A stretch of DNA of 62,604 nt from Asaia bogorensis (lineage in GTDB: Bacteria; Pseudomonadota; Alphaproteobacteria; Acetobacterales; Acetobacteraceae). Within the stretch, counting starts at the first letter, position 1. Every line of letters starts with the position of its first letter. A model generated the notes under the pieces. The model was given only the letters and a program-made list of their open reading frames with translations, ran no database searches and was not told where the DNA came from. Positions 35,708-47,004 of this stretch are shown here, in pieces. The stretch is taken from NCBI GenBank assembly GCA_945897825.1, contig CAMDGX010000013.1, positions 1-62,604 on the forward strand. Direction: 5' to 3'. A program made the position numbers and the translations under genes.

Positions 35708-36964
35708 ATGATTCGCAACGACATCGGGCGTCGGCGGGTGATGCAGGGCGCGGCCGTGGCGGCCGCAGCGGCGACAGCCGGCGGGGCCGCCCTCGCCCAG
35801 GGCCGGCCGGTCCACATGATCAGCCACCGCTACCCGGCGCTCGAGCACTGGGCGGCGAAGATGAAGACCGCCATCCCCGGGCAGGAGGTCAACACCCAGC
35901 TGATGCCGTTCGACAAGGCGCTGGAGCTGCTCACCATCGCGCTCTCCGCCAAGGCCGACACGGTCGACATCGCCTACGCGTCCGACGCCACCGTGCAGAC
36001 CTTCGCCAAGAACGGCTGGCTGCGCCCGCTCGACGACCTGTGGGCGAAGTTCAAGGCGGAGTTCAAGCTCGACGACTACGCCCCCGAGGTGCTGGAGAAG
36101 TTCAGCTACCAGGGCAAGCTCTACATCCTGCCCGCCAACCTCAACGTCATGTTCCTGTTCTACCGCAAGGACCTGTTCGACCAGGCCGGCGTGAAGCCCC
36201 CCGCCACCATCCCCGACTTCCAGGCGCTGGCGAAGCGCTTCCACTCCCCACTGCGCGCCGGCACCGTCTCCTGCCTCAAGCCGGTCGATGCCGGGCTGAA
36301 CGAGGCGCATTGGTACCTGAACGCGCTCGGCGATGGGTGGTTCGACAAGGACTGGCGTCCGATCTTCAACCAGCCCAAGGGCGTCGCCGCCATCGAAGCG
36401 CTGAAGGAGACGGTGAAGTTCGCCCAGCGCGCCTACACCGCCGCGGCGAACGACGAATGCTCGATCGCCTTCCAGCAGGACGCGGCGACGATGGGCCTGC
36501 AATGGGCCACCCGCGCCGCCTCGATGGATGACCCGAAGCAATCCCGCGTGGTCGGCAAGTTCGACTGGGCGGTGGCCCCCGGCGGCCGCGCTCGCTTCTC
36601 CGGCGACGGCTACGGCATCTCGAGCTTCACCAAGCATGATCCGGAGCACCTGTTCCGCATCATCGCCACCGCGACCAACCAGGCCAACTCGCGCGAGGGT
36701 GCTGCGTTGTCGGTTCCGCCGCGCGGCAGCATCCTCAACGACCCGGAGTTGCAGGCCAAGCACCGCTTCTACCCGGCGGCCTCGGCTGCGATGAAGACCA
36801 ACCTCCCCTTCCCGCAGATCCCCGAGTTCTACGCCGTCGGCGAATTCATCACCCGCCGGGTGATCCAGGCGGTCACCGGCGAAATGGCGGTCAAGGCCGC
36901 GCTGGATGCCGCGGCGAAGGAGACCGAGGATTTCCTGCGGGGCCGGGGGTACTACAAGGGATAA
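35708..36964 (+). CDS. Extracellular solute-binding protein (family 1), orphan
   Basis: A 418-residue periplasmic binding protein of the sugar/glycerol-phosphate ABC class. A twin-arginine-type leader (GRRRVMQG) precedes a hydrophobic stretch and an ALAQG cleavage region near residue 31. FDKALELLTIALSAKADTVDI, YILPANLNVMFLFYRKDLFDQAG and GDGYGISSFTKHDPEHLFRII are typical of the family. No permease or ATPase gene is beside it, so its transporter is elsewhere or it shares one. The ligand is unknown. Repeat copy C starts right after its stop. Confidence 0.87.
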   Translation: MIRNDIGRRRVMQGAAVAAAAATAGGAALAQGRPVHMISHRYPALEHWAAKMKTAIPGQEVNTQLMPFDKALELLTIALSAKADTVDIAYASDATVQTFAKNGWLRPLDDLWAKFKAEFKLDDYAPEVLEKFSYQGKLYILPANLNVMFLFYRKDLFDQAGVKPPATIPDFQALAKRFHSPLRAGTVSCLKPVDAGLNEAHWYLNALGDGWFDKDWRPIFNQPKGVAAIEALKETVKFAQRAYTAAANDECSIAFQQDAATMGLQWATRAASMDDPKQSRVVGKFDWAVAPGGRARFSGDGYGISSFTKHDPEHLFRIIATATNQANSREGAALSVPPRGSILNDPELQAKHRFYPAASAAMKTNLPFPQIPEFYAVGEFITRRVIQAVTGEMAVKAALDAAAKETEDFLRGRGYYKG

Positions 36965-37105
36965 GCAAGAATCTTCTTTTTCTGAAGAAAAAGAAGCAAA
37001 AAGACTTTTCCTAATTTACGGCACCGAAGTGCCTCTCCGCAGGAACACCAGTGCAAATGGATAAAGTTTTTTTGCTTCTTTTTGTTCACAAAAAGAAGGC
37101 TTTCC
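36965..37105. repeat. AT-rich inverted hairpin-pair repeat, copy C
   Basis: Here both halves are of the CTTC type: TCTTCTTTTTC-tga-AGAAAAAGAAG then CAAAAAGACTTTT on the left, and GGATAAAGTTTTTTTG then CTTCTTTTTGTTCACAAAAAGAAG on the right. The left half is the reverse complement of the right modules of copies A and D. It lies between two plus-strand genes, starting at the first base after the stop of the first. Confidence 0.8.
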
Positions 37106-37124
37106 TTCTTCCGGAAGCCACGCC

Positions 37125-38279
37125 ATGACCCTCTTCGAGAAAGCCGCCATCACCGGCATCGGCGAGACCGCCCATGGCCGCGGCCTCCAGCAGGGCAGCG
37201 CGCTCTCGCTTCAGCTCCAGGCCTCGCTCGCCGCGATCGCCGATGCCGGCCTGTCCCCGCGCGACATCGACGGCATCATCCCCATGGCCACCGGCGCCGC
37301 CGTCGCCGAAGACTTCATCACCAATTTCGGCATCCAGGACCTCAGGTTCTCCGCCACCACGCCGATGGGCGGGGCGTCCTGCGTCGCCGCCATCCAGGCC
37401 GCCGCCGCCGCCGTGGCCTCGGGCATCTGCCGCCATGTGCTGCTGCCGATCGGCCGCACCGGCTATTCCGGCACCCGCATCGGCGCGCGCGTGCACGAGA
37501 TGCCGCAGTTCCGCACCATCGGCGAGTTCGAGCTGCCGCTGGGCAACATCGCCCCCGCCCAGATCTACGCCCCCATGGCCCGCCGCCACATGGAGCTCTA
37601 CGGCACCACCAGCCGGCAGCTGGCCGAGATCGCGGTGACCACTCGCCGCCACGCCATCCTCAACGGCAACGCGGCGATGACCAAGCCGCTCACCATCGAG
37701 GAGCACCAGGCCAGCCGCATGATCGCCGACCCCTTCCGCCTGTTCGACTGCTCGCTGGAAAGCGACGGCGGGGCGGCCGTGGTGGTCAGCAGCGCAGAGG
37801 CCGCGCGCGACCTGCGCCAGCCCCGCGTGCTGGTGATGGGCGCGGCCGAGGGGCATCCGGATTCGCCCAGCGTCATCACCCAGCGTCCGGACATCCTGCG
37901 CATCGGCCTGGCCAAGGCCGCCCCGCGCGCCTTCGCCATGGCCGGCGTGAAGCCGTCGGACATCCAGGTCGCCGAGATCTACGACTGCTTCACCTACGTG
38001 GTGCTGCGCCAGCTCGAGGAACTCGGCTTCTGCCGGCCCGGCGAGGGCGGCGCCTTCGTCGAGGGCGGCGCGCTCGGCCTCGGGGGGAAGCTGCCGGTCA
38101 ACACCCATGGCGGCCTGCTGTCCCAGGCGCACCTGGCCGGCATGAACCACATCGTCGAGCTGGTCCGCCAGCTGCGGGGCCAGGGCGGCGCCGCCCAGGT
38201 CGAGGGTGCCACGCTCGGCCTCGTCACCGGCTACGGCGACATGGGCGACGGCTCCATCGCCATCATGCGAAGGGGTTGA
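37125..38279 (+). CDS. Thiolase-family protein (SCP2-like acetyl-CoA acyltransferase)
   Basis: A 384-residue thiolase fold. ITGIGETAHGRG begins the fold, the likely nucleophile Cys is in TTPMGGASCVAAIQAAAAAV, and VNTHGGLLSQAHLAGMNH carries the conserved His. AEIYDCFTYVVLRQLEELGF is typical of the nonspecific-lipid-transfer/SCP2-like group, many of which act on unknown acyl-CoAs. It is followed 4 bases later by a DUF35 OB-fold gene; such pairs often form one complex. No dehydrogenase or ligase is adjacent to define the pathway. Confidence 0.87.
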   Translation: MTLFEKAAITGIGETAHGRGLQQGSALSLQLQASLAAIADAGLSPRDIDGIIPMATGAAVAEDFITNFGIQDLRFSATTPMGGASCVAAIQAAAAAVASGICRHVLLPIGRTGYSGTRIGARVHEMPQFRTIGEFELPLGNIAPAQIYAPMARRHMELYGTTSRQLAEIAVTTRRHAILNGNAAMTKPLTIEEHQASRMIADPFRLFDCSLESDGGAAVVVSSAEAARDLRQPRVLVMGAAEGHPDSPSVITQRPDILRIGLAKAAPRAFAMAGVKPSDIQVAEIYDCFTYVVLRQLEELGFCRPGEGGAFVEGGALGLGGKLPVNTHGGLLSQAHLAGMNHIVELVRQLRGQGGAAQVEGATLGLVTGYGDMGDGSIAIMRRG

Positions 38280-38283
38280 ACCG

Positions 38284-38700
38284 ATGAGCGACAGTTTCGC
38301 CAAGCCCGTCCCCCACCCCACCCCGGATACCCAGCCGCATTGGGACGGCCTGGCCCGCGGCGAATACCTGATCCAGCGCTGCAAGGCCTGCGGCAAGCTG
38401 CGCCACTATCCGCGCCCGGTCTGCGACGGCTGCTGGTCGATGGAGCACGAATGGGTGGCGGCCAGCGGCCAGGGCAAAGTCCATTCCTGGACCGTCTGCC
38501 ACCACCCGTTCCACATGGGCTTCAAGGCGGAGTCGCCCTACGTGCTGGTCACGGTGGACCTCGCCGAGGGCGTGCGCGCCATGGGCCAGCTGCGCGGCAT
38601 GGCGGCCGAGGCACTGCGCCTGGGGCTGCCCGTCGCACTTGGCTACGAACGCCAGGGCGACGGCCCGGTACTGCCGATTTTCCGCCCCGCCCAGCCGTGA
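38284..38700 (+). CDS. Zn-ribbon / OB-fold protein (DUF35)
   Basis: A 138-residue DUF35 protein. The N-terminal rubredoxin-like zinc ribbon has two Cys pairs in QRCKACGKLRHYPRPVCDGC. An acyl-CoA-associated OB fold follows (GKVHSWTVCHHPFHMGF, VLVTVDLAEGVRAMGQL). These proteins bind thiolase-like partners and help their catalysis; the thiolase gene 4 bases upstream is the natural partner. The ATG is at 38284, 4 bases after the thiolase stop. Confidence 0.9.
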   Translation: MSDSFAKPVPHPTPDTQPHWDGLARGEYLIQRCKACGKLRHYPRPVCDGCWSMEHEWVAASGQGKVHSWTVCHHPFHMGFKAESPYVLVTVDLAEGVRAMGQLRGMAAEALRLGLPVALGYERQGDGPVLPIFRPAQP

Positions 38701-38832
38701 GGATGCAGTCCGCGCGACAAGAGCATGAGAATGAAGCAAATGTGAATTTCCTGTGAGCCGCTGAAAACGCCACCGGGCCGCCCCGTCTAAGCCTCTCCCG
38801 CCCCTGCCTTGATTTCGTTGCGTGTTCTTCGG

Positions 38833-38861
38833 TTGACGGAAATCCATTCCGCGTCCATATG
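38833..38861 (+). promoter_or_regulatory. Weak candidate promoter for the peptide ABC operon
   Basis: TTGACG at 38833 and CATATG at 38856 are spaced by 17 bases, about 85 bases before the first gene of the operon. The -35 is good; the -10 matches only half of the consensus. The 246-base gap (38701-38946) shows no other clear element and is less GC-rich than its neighbours. Confidence 0.35.
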
Positions 38862-38946
38862 CGTCCTGTGCATGGCTGTCTCCATCCAGGCAGATGCGCG
38901 GAACCGAGTGCCTTTTGGGGACAGACCAATTCAGATGGGGGCTCAC

Positions 38947-40737
38947 ATGAACGAGCAAGATCTTCGCGGCCTGATCGAGGGGGTGCGGTCCGGCCGCATC
39001 GACCGTCGCGCCTTTATCCGCCGCCTGGCCATGGTCGGCATCGCTGCGCCGATGGCGGCCCAGCTGCTGACGCATTCCGGCATCGCCATGGCGCAGCCGG
39101 CCATCACCTACAAGCCGACCAAGGCCGGCGGCGGCGGCACGCTGAAGGTGCTGTGGTGGCAGGCCCCGACCCTGATCAACCCGCATTTCGCCACCGGCAC
39201 CAAGGACCAGGACGGCAGCCGCGTGTTCTACGAGCCGCTGGCCGCGTGGGACCCCGAGGGCAACCTGATGCCGGTGCTCGCCGCCGAGGTTCCGACCCGC
39301 GAGAATGGCGGCCTGAGTGCTGACGGCAAGACGGCCACCTGGAAGCTGAAGCGCGGCGTGAAGTGGCACGACGGCAAGGACTTCACCGCCGACGACGTGG
39401 TGTTCAACTGGGAGTATGCCTCCAACCCCGCCACCGCGGCGGTGACGTCGGGCAGCTACAAGGACATCAAGGTCGTCAAGGTCGACAGCCACACTGTCCG
39501 CATCGAGTTCGCCAACCCGACGCCGTTCTGGGCCGATGCCTTCGTCGGCGCCGCCGGCCAGATCATCCCCAAGCACCTGTTCCAGGACTTCACCGGCGCC
39601 AAGTCGCGCGAGGCCCCGACCAACCTCAAGCCGGTCGGCACCGGCCCCTACCTGTTCGGCGACTTCCGCCCCGGTGACCTGATCACCGGCACGCGCAACC
39701 CGAATTACCACCAGCCAAACCGTCCGTTCTTCGACTCCATCGAGATGAAGGGCGGCGGCGATGCCGTCTCCGCGGCGCGCGCCGTGCTGCAGACCGGCGA
39801 GTACGACTTCGCCTGGAACCTGCAGGTCGAGGACGAGGTGCTGCTGCGCCTGGAGCGTGGCGGCAAGGGCACCGTGCGCATCACCGAGGGCGCCGGCTGC
39901 GAGCACATCCAGCTCAACAACACCGACCCCTGGACCGAGGTCGACGGCGAGCGTTCGTCGATCAAGACCAAGCACCCCTCGCTGACCGACCCCGCCGTGC
40001 GCCAGGCCCTCGCCCTGCTGATCGACCGCAAGTCGGTCCAGGACCACATCTACGGCCGCACCGGCATCGCGACCTCCAACTGGGTCAACAACCCGCCGCG
40101 CTTCCGCTCGCCGAACACCAAGTTCGAGTTCAACATCGACAAGGCCAACGACATCCTGGAGAAGGCCGGCTGGGTCAAGGGTGCCGACGGCATCCGCGCG
40201 AAGGGCGGCGTCAAGCTGAAATACGTCTACCAGACCTCGATCAACCAGCCGCGCCAGAAGACCCAGGCGATCGTGAAGCAGTCCTGCGCCAAGGCCGGCA
40301 TCGACATCGAGATCAAGTCGGTCGTCGCCTCCGTCTACTTCTCGTCGGATGTCGCTAACCCCGACACCTACCCGAAGTTCTACACCGACCTGCAGATGTA
40401 CAACACCGGGCCCGGCCGTCCCGACCCCGGCGTGTGGCTGCAGATGTTCCTGTCGTCGGAGATCGCGGCCAAGTCGAACAACTGGCAGCTGCGCAACGTC
40501 ACCCGTTGGATCAGCAAGGAGTTCGACGAAACCCACGCCGCCGCCGAGAGCGAGCTCGATCCGGTCAAGCGCGTCGCCCTGCTGATCAAGTGCAACGACA
40601 TCGTCATCCGCGACACCGTGCTGATCCCGATCGTCTACCGCCCCGGCGTCTCCGGCACCAGCCGCCGCCTGCGCGCCAATGTCAGCGGCTTCGACAGCAA
40701 CCTCTACGACCTCGCCAACTGGTTCATGGAAGGCTAG
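38947..40737 (+). CDS. Peptide/opine-type ABC transporter substrate-binding protein
   Basis: A 596-residue SBP family 5 protein. A twin-arginine-like leader (DRRAFIRRLAM) with a hydrophobic stretch ends near residue 53 at AMAQP. GLSADGKTATWKLKRGVKWHDGKDFTADDVVF is spread over the standard oligopeptide-binding fold, and VRQALALLIDRKSV is its second signature. I chose the ATG at 38947 (GGGGG 5 bases before it). It is first of a five-gene operon with two permeases and two ATPases, so it presents the ligand to that transporter. A peptide is likely but not proven. Confidence 0.9.
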   Translation: MNEQDLRGLIEGVRSGRIDRRAFIRRLAMVGIAAPMAAQLLTHSGIAMAQPAITYKPTKAGGGGTLKVLWWQAPTLINPHFATGTKDQDGSRVFYEPLAAWDPEGNLMPVLAAEVPTRENGGLSADGKTATWKLKRGVKWHDGKDFTADDVVFNWEYASNPATAAVTSGSYKDIKVVKVDSHTVRIEFANPTPFWADAFVGAAGQIIPKHLFQDFTGAKSREAPTNLKPVGTGPYLFGDFRPGDLITGTRNPNYHQPNRPFFDSIEMKGGGDAVSAARAVLQTGEYDFAWNLQVEDEVLLRLERGGKGTVRITEGAGCEHIQLNNTDPWTEVDGERSSIKTKHPSLTDPAVRQALALLIDRKSVQDHIYGRTGIATSNWVNNPPRFRSPNTKFEFNIDKANDILEKAGWVKGADGIRAKGGVKLKYVYQTSINQPRQKTQAIVKQSCAKAGIDIEIKSVVASVYFSSDVANPDTYPKFYTDLQMYNTGPGRPDPGVWLQMFLSSEIAAKSNNWQLRNVTRWISKEFDETHAAAESELDPVKRVALLIKCNDIVIRDTVLIPIVYRPGVSGTSRRLRANVSGFDSNLYDLANWFMEG

Positions 40738-40854
40738 GCCTCGCTCGGCTGACGGCCCCCGGGACGCGACAGCGCCCCGGGGGTGGTCCTGCAAGGTTGG
40801 GCCTGCCGCTTTCGGCGACCCGCGTTCCCCGGCGATCGGCTTCTGGAGTATTGC

Positions 40855-41817
40855 GTGTCCCCAGCCTACCTTATCCGCCGCCTTCTGTTGGCGATCCCGA
40901 GCCTGCTCGGCATCAGCGTCATCCTGTTCGCCGTCCTGGCGAGTGCTCCCGGCGACCCGTTCGAGGAACTGGTCACCAACCCGAACGTGCCGCCAGAGGT
41001 CCGCGCCAACCTGCGTGCCTCCCTCGGCCTCGACGATCCGGTGTGGCAGCGCTACTTCAGCTGGCTGCTGGCCATGCTGCAGGGCAACTGGGGCTACTCC
41101 TTCGTCAGCCGCATGGCGGTCGATGACCTGATCCTCCAGCGCGTGCCCACCACGATCGCCGTCATCGGCGCCGCCCAGGTGATCGCGATGCTGGTGGCCA
41201 TCCCGATCGGCGTGCTCGCCGCCTCCCGGCCCTATTCGCTGTTCGACCAGATCGCCAACACCATGGCCTTCATCGGCTTCTCCCTGCCGACCTTCTTCAC
41301 CGGCCTGGTGCTGATCCTGATCTTCTCGATCCAGCTGGACTGGCTGCCGATGGTCTACCAGTCCAATGTCCGCGCCACCGGCTGGGCATGGTGGTGGGAG
41401 CACATCAAGCAGTCGATCATGCCGGTGATGGTGCTCGGCCTGTTCCAGGGCGCATCGCTGGTTCGCTACGTCCGCTCCTCCGTGCTCGACGTGATCAAGC
41501 TCGACTACGTGGTCACCGCCCGCTCGAAGGGCATCGGCCAGCGCAAGGTGCTTGTCCGCCATGTGGTGCGCAACGCGCTGATCCCGGTGGTGACACTGGT
41601 TGCGCTGCAGATGCCGATCGTGTTCGGCGGCGCCATCGTCACCGAGCAGATCTTCCGTATCCCCGGCATCGGCTCGTTGCTGATCTCGTCCATCCTGGCC
41701 ACCGACACGCCGGTGGTGATGGCCGTGACCTTCGTGTTCGCCTGCCTCGTTGTCCTCTTCAACCTGATTGCAGACATCCTCTATGGCTGGCTCGACCCCC
41801 GCATCGCTTTCCGCTGA
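40855..41817 (+). CDS. Peptide-type ABC transporter permease, DppB type
   Basis: A 320-residue inner-membrane permease with six predicted helices. The start helix is YLIRRLLLAIPSLLGISVIL, the N-terminal PGDPFEELVTNPNVPPEV loop and the EAA loop (YVVTARSKGIGQRKVLVRHVVRNALIP) are classic. It starts with GTG at 40855, 6 bases after TGGAG. Its last 35 bases overlap the second permease, so translation is coupled. Confidence 0.92.
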   Translation: MSPAYLIRRLLLAIPSLLGISVILFAVLASAPGDPFEELVTNPNVPPEVRANLRASLGLDDPVWQRYFSWLLAMLQGNWGYSFVSRMAVDDLILQRVPTTIAVIGAAQVIAMLVAIPIGVLAASRPYSLFDQIANTMAFIGFSLPTFFTGLVLILIFSIQLDWLPMVYQSNVRATGWAWWWEHIKQSIMPVMVLGLFQGASLVRYVRSSVLDVIKLDYVVTARSKGIGQRKVLVRHVVRNALIPVVTLVALQMPIVFGGAIVTEQIFRIPGIGSLLISSILATDTPVVMAVTFVFACLVVLFNLIADILYGWLDPRIAFR

Positions 41818-42736
41818 GGGCCCGGCGCCCATCGGCGCCGCCCCCTCCCGCCCGGCCCAGCCGGTCAGCCCCACGCAGGAAGCGTGGCGCCGCTTCCGCA
41901 AGCACAAGCTCGCGGTGGTGTCGCTCGGCATCCTCGGCGCGCTGGTCGCCATCGTGCTGGCCGGCCCGTTCCTCTGGCCGCTGCCGATCAACGAGATCGA
42001 CTTCACCGCCAAGCTCGAGGGCCCGTCGCTGGCCCATCCGCTCGGCACCGATGATCTCGGCCAGGACCTGCTGGCGCGGCTGATCTATGGCGGGCGTATC
42101 TCGCTGGCCGTGGGCCTCGCCGCCATGGTGGTGGCCGTGCTGGTCGGCGTGGTGATCGGTGCCGTGGCCGGCATGTCCAGCGGCCGCGTCGATGCCGTGC
42201 TGATGTGGATCACCGACCTGTTCCTCTCCCTGCCGCAGCTGCCGCTGCTGCTGCTGGTCATCTACATGTTCCGCGACGGGCTGAAGGGCATGTTCGGCCC
42301 CGAGGGCGGTGTGTTCGTGCTGATCGTGATCGTCATCGGCGGATTGCGCTGGATGCCGGTGGCCCGCCTGGTCCGCGCCCAGTTCCTCAGCCTGCGCGAG
42401 AAGGAATTCGTGGAAGCCGCCCGTGCGCTGGGTGCCTCCCGCATGCGGCTGATCGTGATGCACATCCTGCCCAACGCCATGGGGCCGGTGATCGTGGCCG
42501 GCACCATCGACGTCGCCGCCGCCATCATCGCGGAATCGACCCTGTCCTTCCTCGGCCTGGGCTTCCCGCCCGACATCCCCACCTGGGGCCGCGTTCTGTT
42601 CGACGCCAAGGACTACCTGGATATCGCCCCGCATTGGGCGCTGTTCCCGGGCCTGGCGATCTTCCTGACCGTGCTGTCGATCAACTTCATCGGCGACGGG
42701 CTGCGCGACGCGCTCGATCCGCGGCGAGTGGTCTAG
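41783..42736 (+). CDS. Peptide-type ABC transporter permease, DppC type
   Basis: A 317-residue permease. A Pro/Ala-rich cytoplasmic start leads into [45 protein letters not shown] is the DppC signature and [25 protein letters not shown] the EAA loop. The ATG at 41783 lies inside the upstream gene's end. A TTG 15 bases earlier is possible. The two permeases form the membrane channel of the transporter. Confidence 0.92.
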   Translation: MAGSTPASLSAEGPAPIGAAPSRPAQPVSPTQEAWRRFRKHKLAVVSLGILGALVAIVLAGPFLWPLPINEIDFTAKLEGPSLAHPLGTDDLGQDLLARLIYGGRISLAVGLAAMVVAVLVGVVIGAVAGMSSGRVDAVLMWITDLFLSLPQLPLLLLVIYMFRDGLKGMFGPEGGVFVLIVIVIGGLRWMPVARLVRAQFLSLREKEFVEAARALGASRMRLIVMHILPNAMGPVIVAGTIDVAAAIIAESTLSFLGLGFPPDIPTWGRVLFDAKDYLDIAPHWALFPGLAIFLTVLSINFIGDGLRDALDPRRVV

Positions 42737-42746
42737 GAGCCGCGAC

Positions 42747-44737
<1,991 letters not shown>

Positions 44738-44749
44738 CGCCCCCCGGGT

Positions 44750-45625
44750 TCAGGGGGTCAGGTCCTTGCGAGGGTCCTGCGGGTGGACGGGCTGCCAGGT
44801 GCGGAGGAATTCCTCCAGGGCGGGTTCGGGCTGCTGGGGCAGGGCGATCGACAGGGTGACGAACTGGTGGCCGCCGTTGAGGCCGCGGTTGCGCAGGCGC
44901 AGGCGGGTGCCGGGGCCGGAGCGGGGGGGGATGGCGAGGGCCACCGTTCCGGTGAGGGTCGGGACCTCGATGCGGGCGCCGAGGATGGCTTCCTGCAGGG
45001 TGACGGGGAGATCCAGGTGGATGTCGTCGCCCTCGCGGCGGAAGAAGCGGTGGGGGGCGACGGCGACCTCGATCAGGGCATCGCCGGCCGGGGCGCCGCC
45101 GAAGCCGGGCATGCCCTGGCCGCGCAGGCGCAGGGCCTGGCCGTCGCGGTGGCCGGGGGGGATGGTGACGTCGAGCGTTTTGCCGTCGGGCAGGGTGACC
45201 CGTTGCTTGGTGCCGAGGGCGGCATCCATGAAGGAAATGGTCAGGGTGTAGCGGGTGTCGTCGCCCTTGACGGCGAAGTTGGCGCGGCCGCGGCCGCCCA
45301 TGGCCTGGCGGAGCATTTCCTCGAGGTCGCCGGGGTCGAAGCCGGCATCGGCCCGGGCCCCGGCATGGACGTCGCGCCAGTGGGGGCGCTGGGGGGCCTT
45401 TTCGGCGCCGGTGGCGTCGATCTCGCCGCGGTCGAAGCGGGCGCGCTTCTCGGCATCGGAGAGCAGGGCGTAGGCGGCGGAGATGGCGGCGAATTCCTCG
45501 GCGGCGTTCTTCTTGTCGGGGTTGACGTCGGGGTGGGCCTTCTTGGCGAGGCGGCGATACGCGGTGCGGATCTCGTTGGCGGTGGCCGTGGGAGCGACCC
45601 CGAGGATGTCGTACGGGTTTCTCAT
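44750..45625 (-). CDS. DnaJ C-terminal domain protein (CbpA-like)
   Basis: A 291-residue J-protein of the CbpA type. The J domain (about residues 1-68) has YDILGVAPTATANEI, the HPD motif in KKAHPDVNPDKK, and FDRGE. There is no Cys-rich zinc domain, unlike DnaJ. The C-terminal substrate-binding barrels carry VTLPDGKTLDVTIPPGHRDG and LRLRGQGMPGFGG. It would stimulate DnaK. The ATG at 45625 matches homologs. No dnaK or grpE is in the window. Confidence 0.9.
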   Translation of the reverse strand: MRNPYDILGVAPTATANEIRTAYRRLAKKAHPDVNPDKKNAAEEFAAISAAYALLSDAEKRARFDRGEIDATGAEKAPQRPHWRDVHAGARADAGFDPGDLEEMLRQAMGGRGRANFAVKGDDTRYTLTISFMDAALGTKQRVTLPDGKTLDVTIPPGHRDGQALRLRGQGMPGFGGAPAGDALIEVAVAPHRFFRREGDDIHLDLPVTLQEAILGARIEVPTLTGTVALAIPPRSGPGTRLRLRNRGLNGGHQFVTLSIALPQQPEPALEEFLRTWQPVHPQDPRKDLTP

Positions 45626-45708
45626 GGCAGGGAATGTAGGCGCGGCGGGGGTTTGGGAGAAGTGCCGCGATAAAGATACGATTGCGTAACAAAAATGGCG
45701 TGCGGCGG

Positions 45709-46134
45709 CTATGCGGCCAAGGGGGCGAAAATTGAAATGGGGGGCTGCGGGGGATGGGAGAGGCGCGCGCGCGCGCCGATGGCGGCGAGGCGGGTGAAGA
45801 AGAGGCCGGCGTAGATTCCGGGCGTGAGGCGTTCCTGGCGCTGCGCGCGCGGCAAGCGCGCGGAGGGAGCGGCATGGGACTCGGCCAGGGGGCGATCCGC
45901 GGTGCGCGGGGCCAGGTCGCCGAGGGCGACGCGCTCGCACAGGGTGGCGAGGAGGTGGAGCGCCTGGACCAGATCGCGCATCTGCCGGCTGGGCCCAGCG
46001 GAGAGGAGGCCGGACCAGTGGAGCAGGAAAGCGATGAGGCGGCGCACGTGGGCGGCCAGGTCGGACTCCGGGTGGCTCGCCGGCGGGGGCGCTGGGGGGA
46101 TGCCGGACAGGGGCTGTGGCGCGGGGTTGTTCAC
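45709..46134 (-). CDS. Hypothetical protein, Pro-rich N-terminus
   Basis: I do not recognise this 141-residue protein. It begins at a GTG (46134) and its first 20 residues are Pro-rich. The middle has amphipathic helices (AHVRRLIAFLLHWSGLL, MRDLVQALHLLATLCERVALG) followed by an Arg- and Pro-rich tail. No signal peptide or known domain is seen. It ends 83 bases before the DnaJ gene on the same strand. Codon bias is typical of the window, so it is probably real but may be lineage-specific. Confidence 0.5.
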   Translation of the reverse strand: MNNPAPQPLSGIPPAPPPASHPESDLAAHVRRLIAFLLHWSGLLSAGPSRQMRDLVQALHLLATLCERVALGDLAPRTADRPLAESHAAPSARLPRAQRQERLTPGIYAGLFFTRLAAIGARARLSHPPQPPISIFAPLAA

Positions 46135-46437
46135 GGTTTGTTTTTAGCGTCGATGGCGGCGGGAGGCAAGGAAAAAAAGCTGTCTTCGCCGATCAGCAGG
46201 CAAATATGCCTCTGATCCGGCCTGGGCGATGGGCGGCGGTGGGCTGCGGCGACGAAGGCGACGGTGTGGCGGAGCGGCTGGCGCGTGCGCCCGGCTTCAG
46301 GACGGGGGCCTGGGTTGCGCAGGCGGGGATGACGGCCGGAAACCCGAGGCATGCTTGCGCGTTCGTGATGGCAGGGGCCGGGCCCCGCACCGGAGCGGTC
46401 GCGACCGCTGTCGCAACCTCACAGGAGACACCACGCC
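46135..46437. other. Divergent intergenic gap, no gene seen
   Basis: This 303-base stretch lies between the minus-strand hypothetical gene and the plus-strand YciE-like gene, so it should hold both promoters. The 46140-46190 part is purine-rich with an A-run (GGAAAAAAAGC). AGGAGA at 46420-46430 precedes the YciE-like start. I see no convincing open frame, RNA gene or clear -35/-10 pair. Confidence 0.5.
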
Positions 46438-46941
46438 ATGGGCTTGTTTTCGAAATCCATCGAGTCGCTCGATGACCTGTTCGTCCACACGCTGCAGGAC
46501 ATCTATTATGCCGAGCAGCAGATCGCGAAGAACCTGCCGACGATGATCGACGAGGCCAGCGATCCGCAGCTGAAGCAGGGACTGGAACACCATCTCAGCG
46601 AGACGCGCAACCAGATCAGCCGGCTGGAGCAGGTGTTCCAGATGCACGGCCAGTCGGTGAAGGGTACCACCTGTGCCGCGATGGACGGCATTCTCGAGGA
46701 GGCGTCCGACATCCTGGGGGTCGCCAAGGACCCCGAGGTGAAGGACGCGGCGATCATCTCCTCGGCGCAGGCGGTGGAACATTACGAAATCACGCGCTAC
46801 GGCACGCTGATCGCGTTCGCCAAGCAGCTGGGGCGTAACGACTGCGCTTCGGTGCTGCAGCAGAACCTCGACGAGGAGTATGCGGCGGACAAGAAGCTGA
46901 CGGCGATGGCCGAGAGCCGGGTGAATCGCAAGGCGGCCTGA
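46438..46941 (+). CDS. YciE/YciF ferritin-like protein (DUF892)
   Basis: A 167-residue DUF892 protein. It begins with the family block SIESLDDLFVHTLQDIYYAE (about residues 6-25). The four-helix ferritin-like core has Glu and His residues in AEQQIAKNLPTMIDEA, HHLSETRNQISRLEQVF, and AVEHYEITRYGTLIAFAKQLG. The family is linked to stress responses and may store or bind iron. It is monocistronic, with an AGGAGA ribosome site and a strong terminator 17 bases past the stop. Confidence 0.9.
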   Translation: MGLFSKSIESLDDLFVHTLQDIYYAEQQIAKNLPTMIDEASDPQLKQGLEHHLSETRNQISRLEQVFQMHGQSVKGTTCAAMDGILEEASDILGVAKDPEVKDAAIISSAQAVEHYEITRYGTLIAFAKQLGRNDCASVLQQNLDEEYAADKKLTAMAESRVNRKAA

Positions 46942-46957
46942 CGACCGCCTCATGGAG

Positions 46958-46994
46958 GGCCGCGCCCGAAACGCATTCGGGCGCGGCCTTTTTT
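46958..46994 (+). terminator. Rho-independent terminator after the YciE-like gene
   Basis: A 13-pair stem GGCCGCGCCCGAA / TTCGGGCGCGGCC with loop ACGCA is followed by six T residues. Confidence 0.92.
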
Positions 46995-47004
46995 GTGCTG
47001 CAGG

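Noticed and set aside
38263-42048. A very long open frame on the minus strand
   Set aside because: It is antisense to the DUF35 gene, the binding protein and permease genes. It shows no domain and results from the high GC third-position bias.
46135-46437. Hidden small RNA or tRNA gene in this gap
   Set aside because: No cloverleaf or strong conserved structure could be found by eye.
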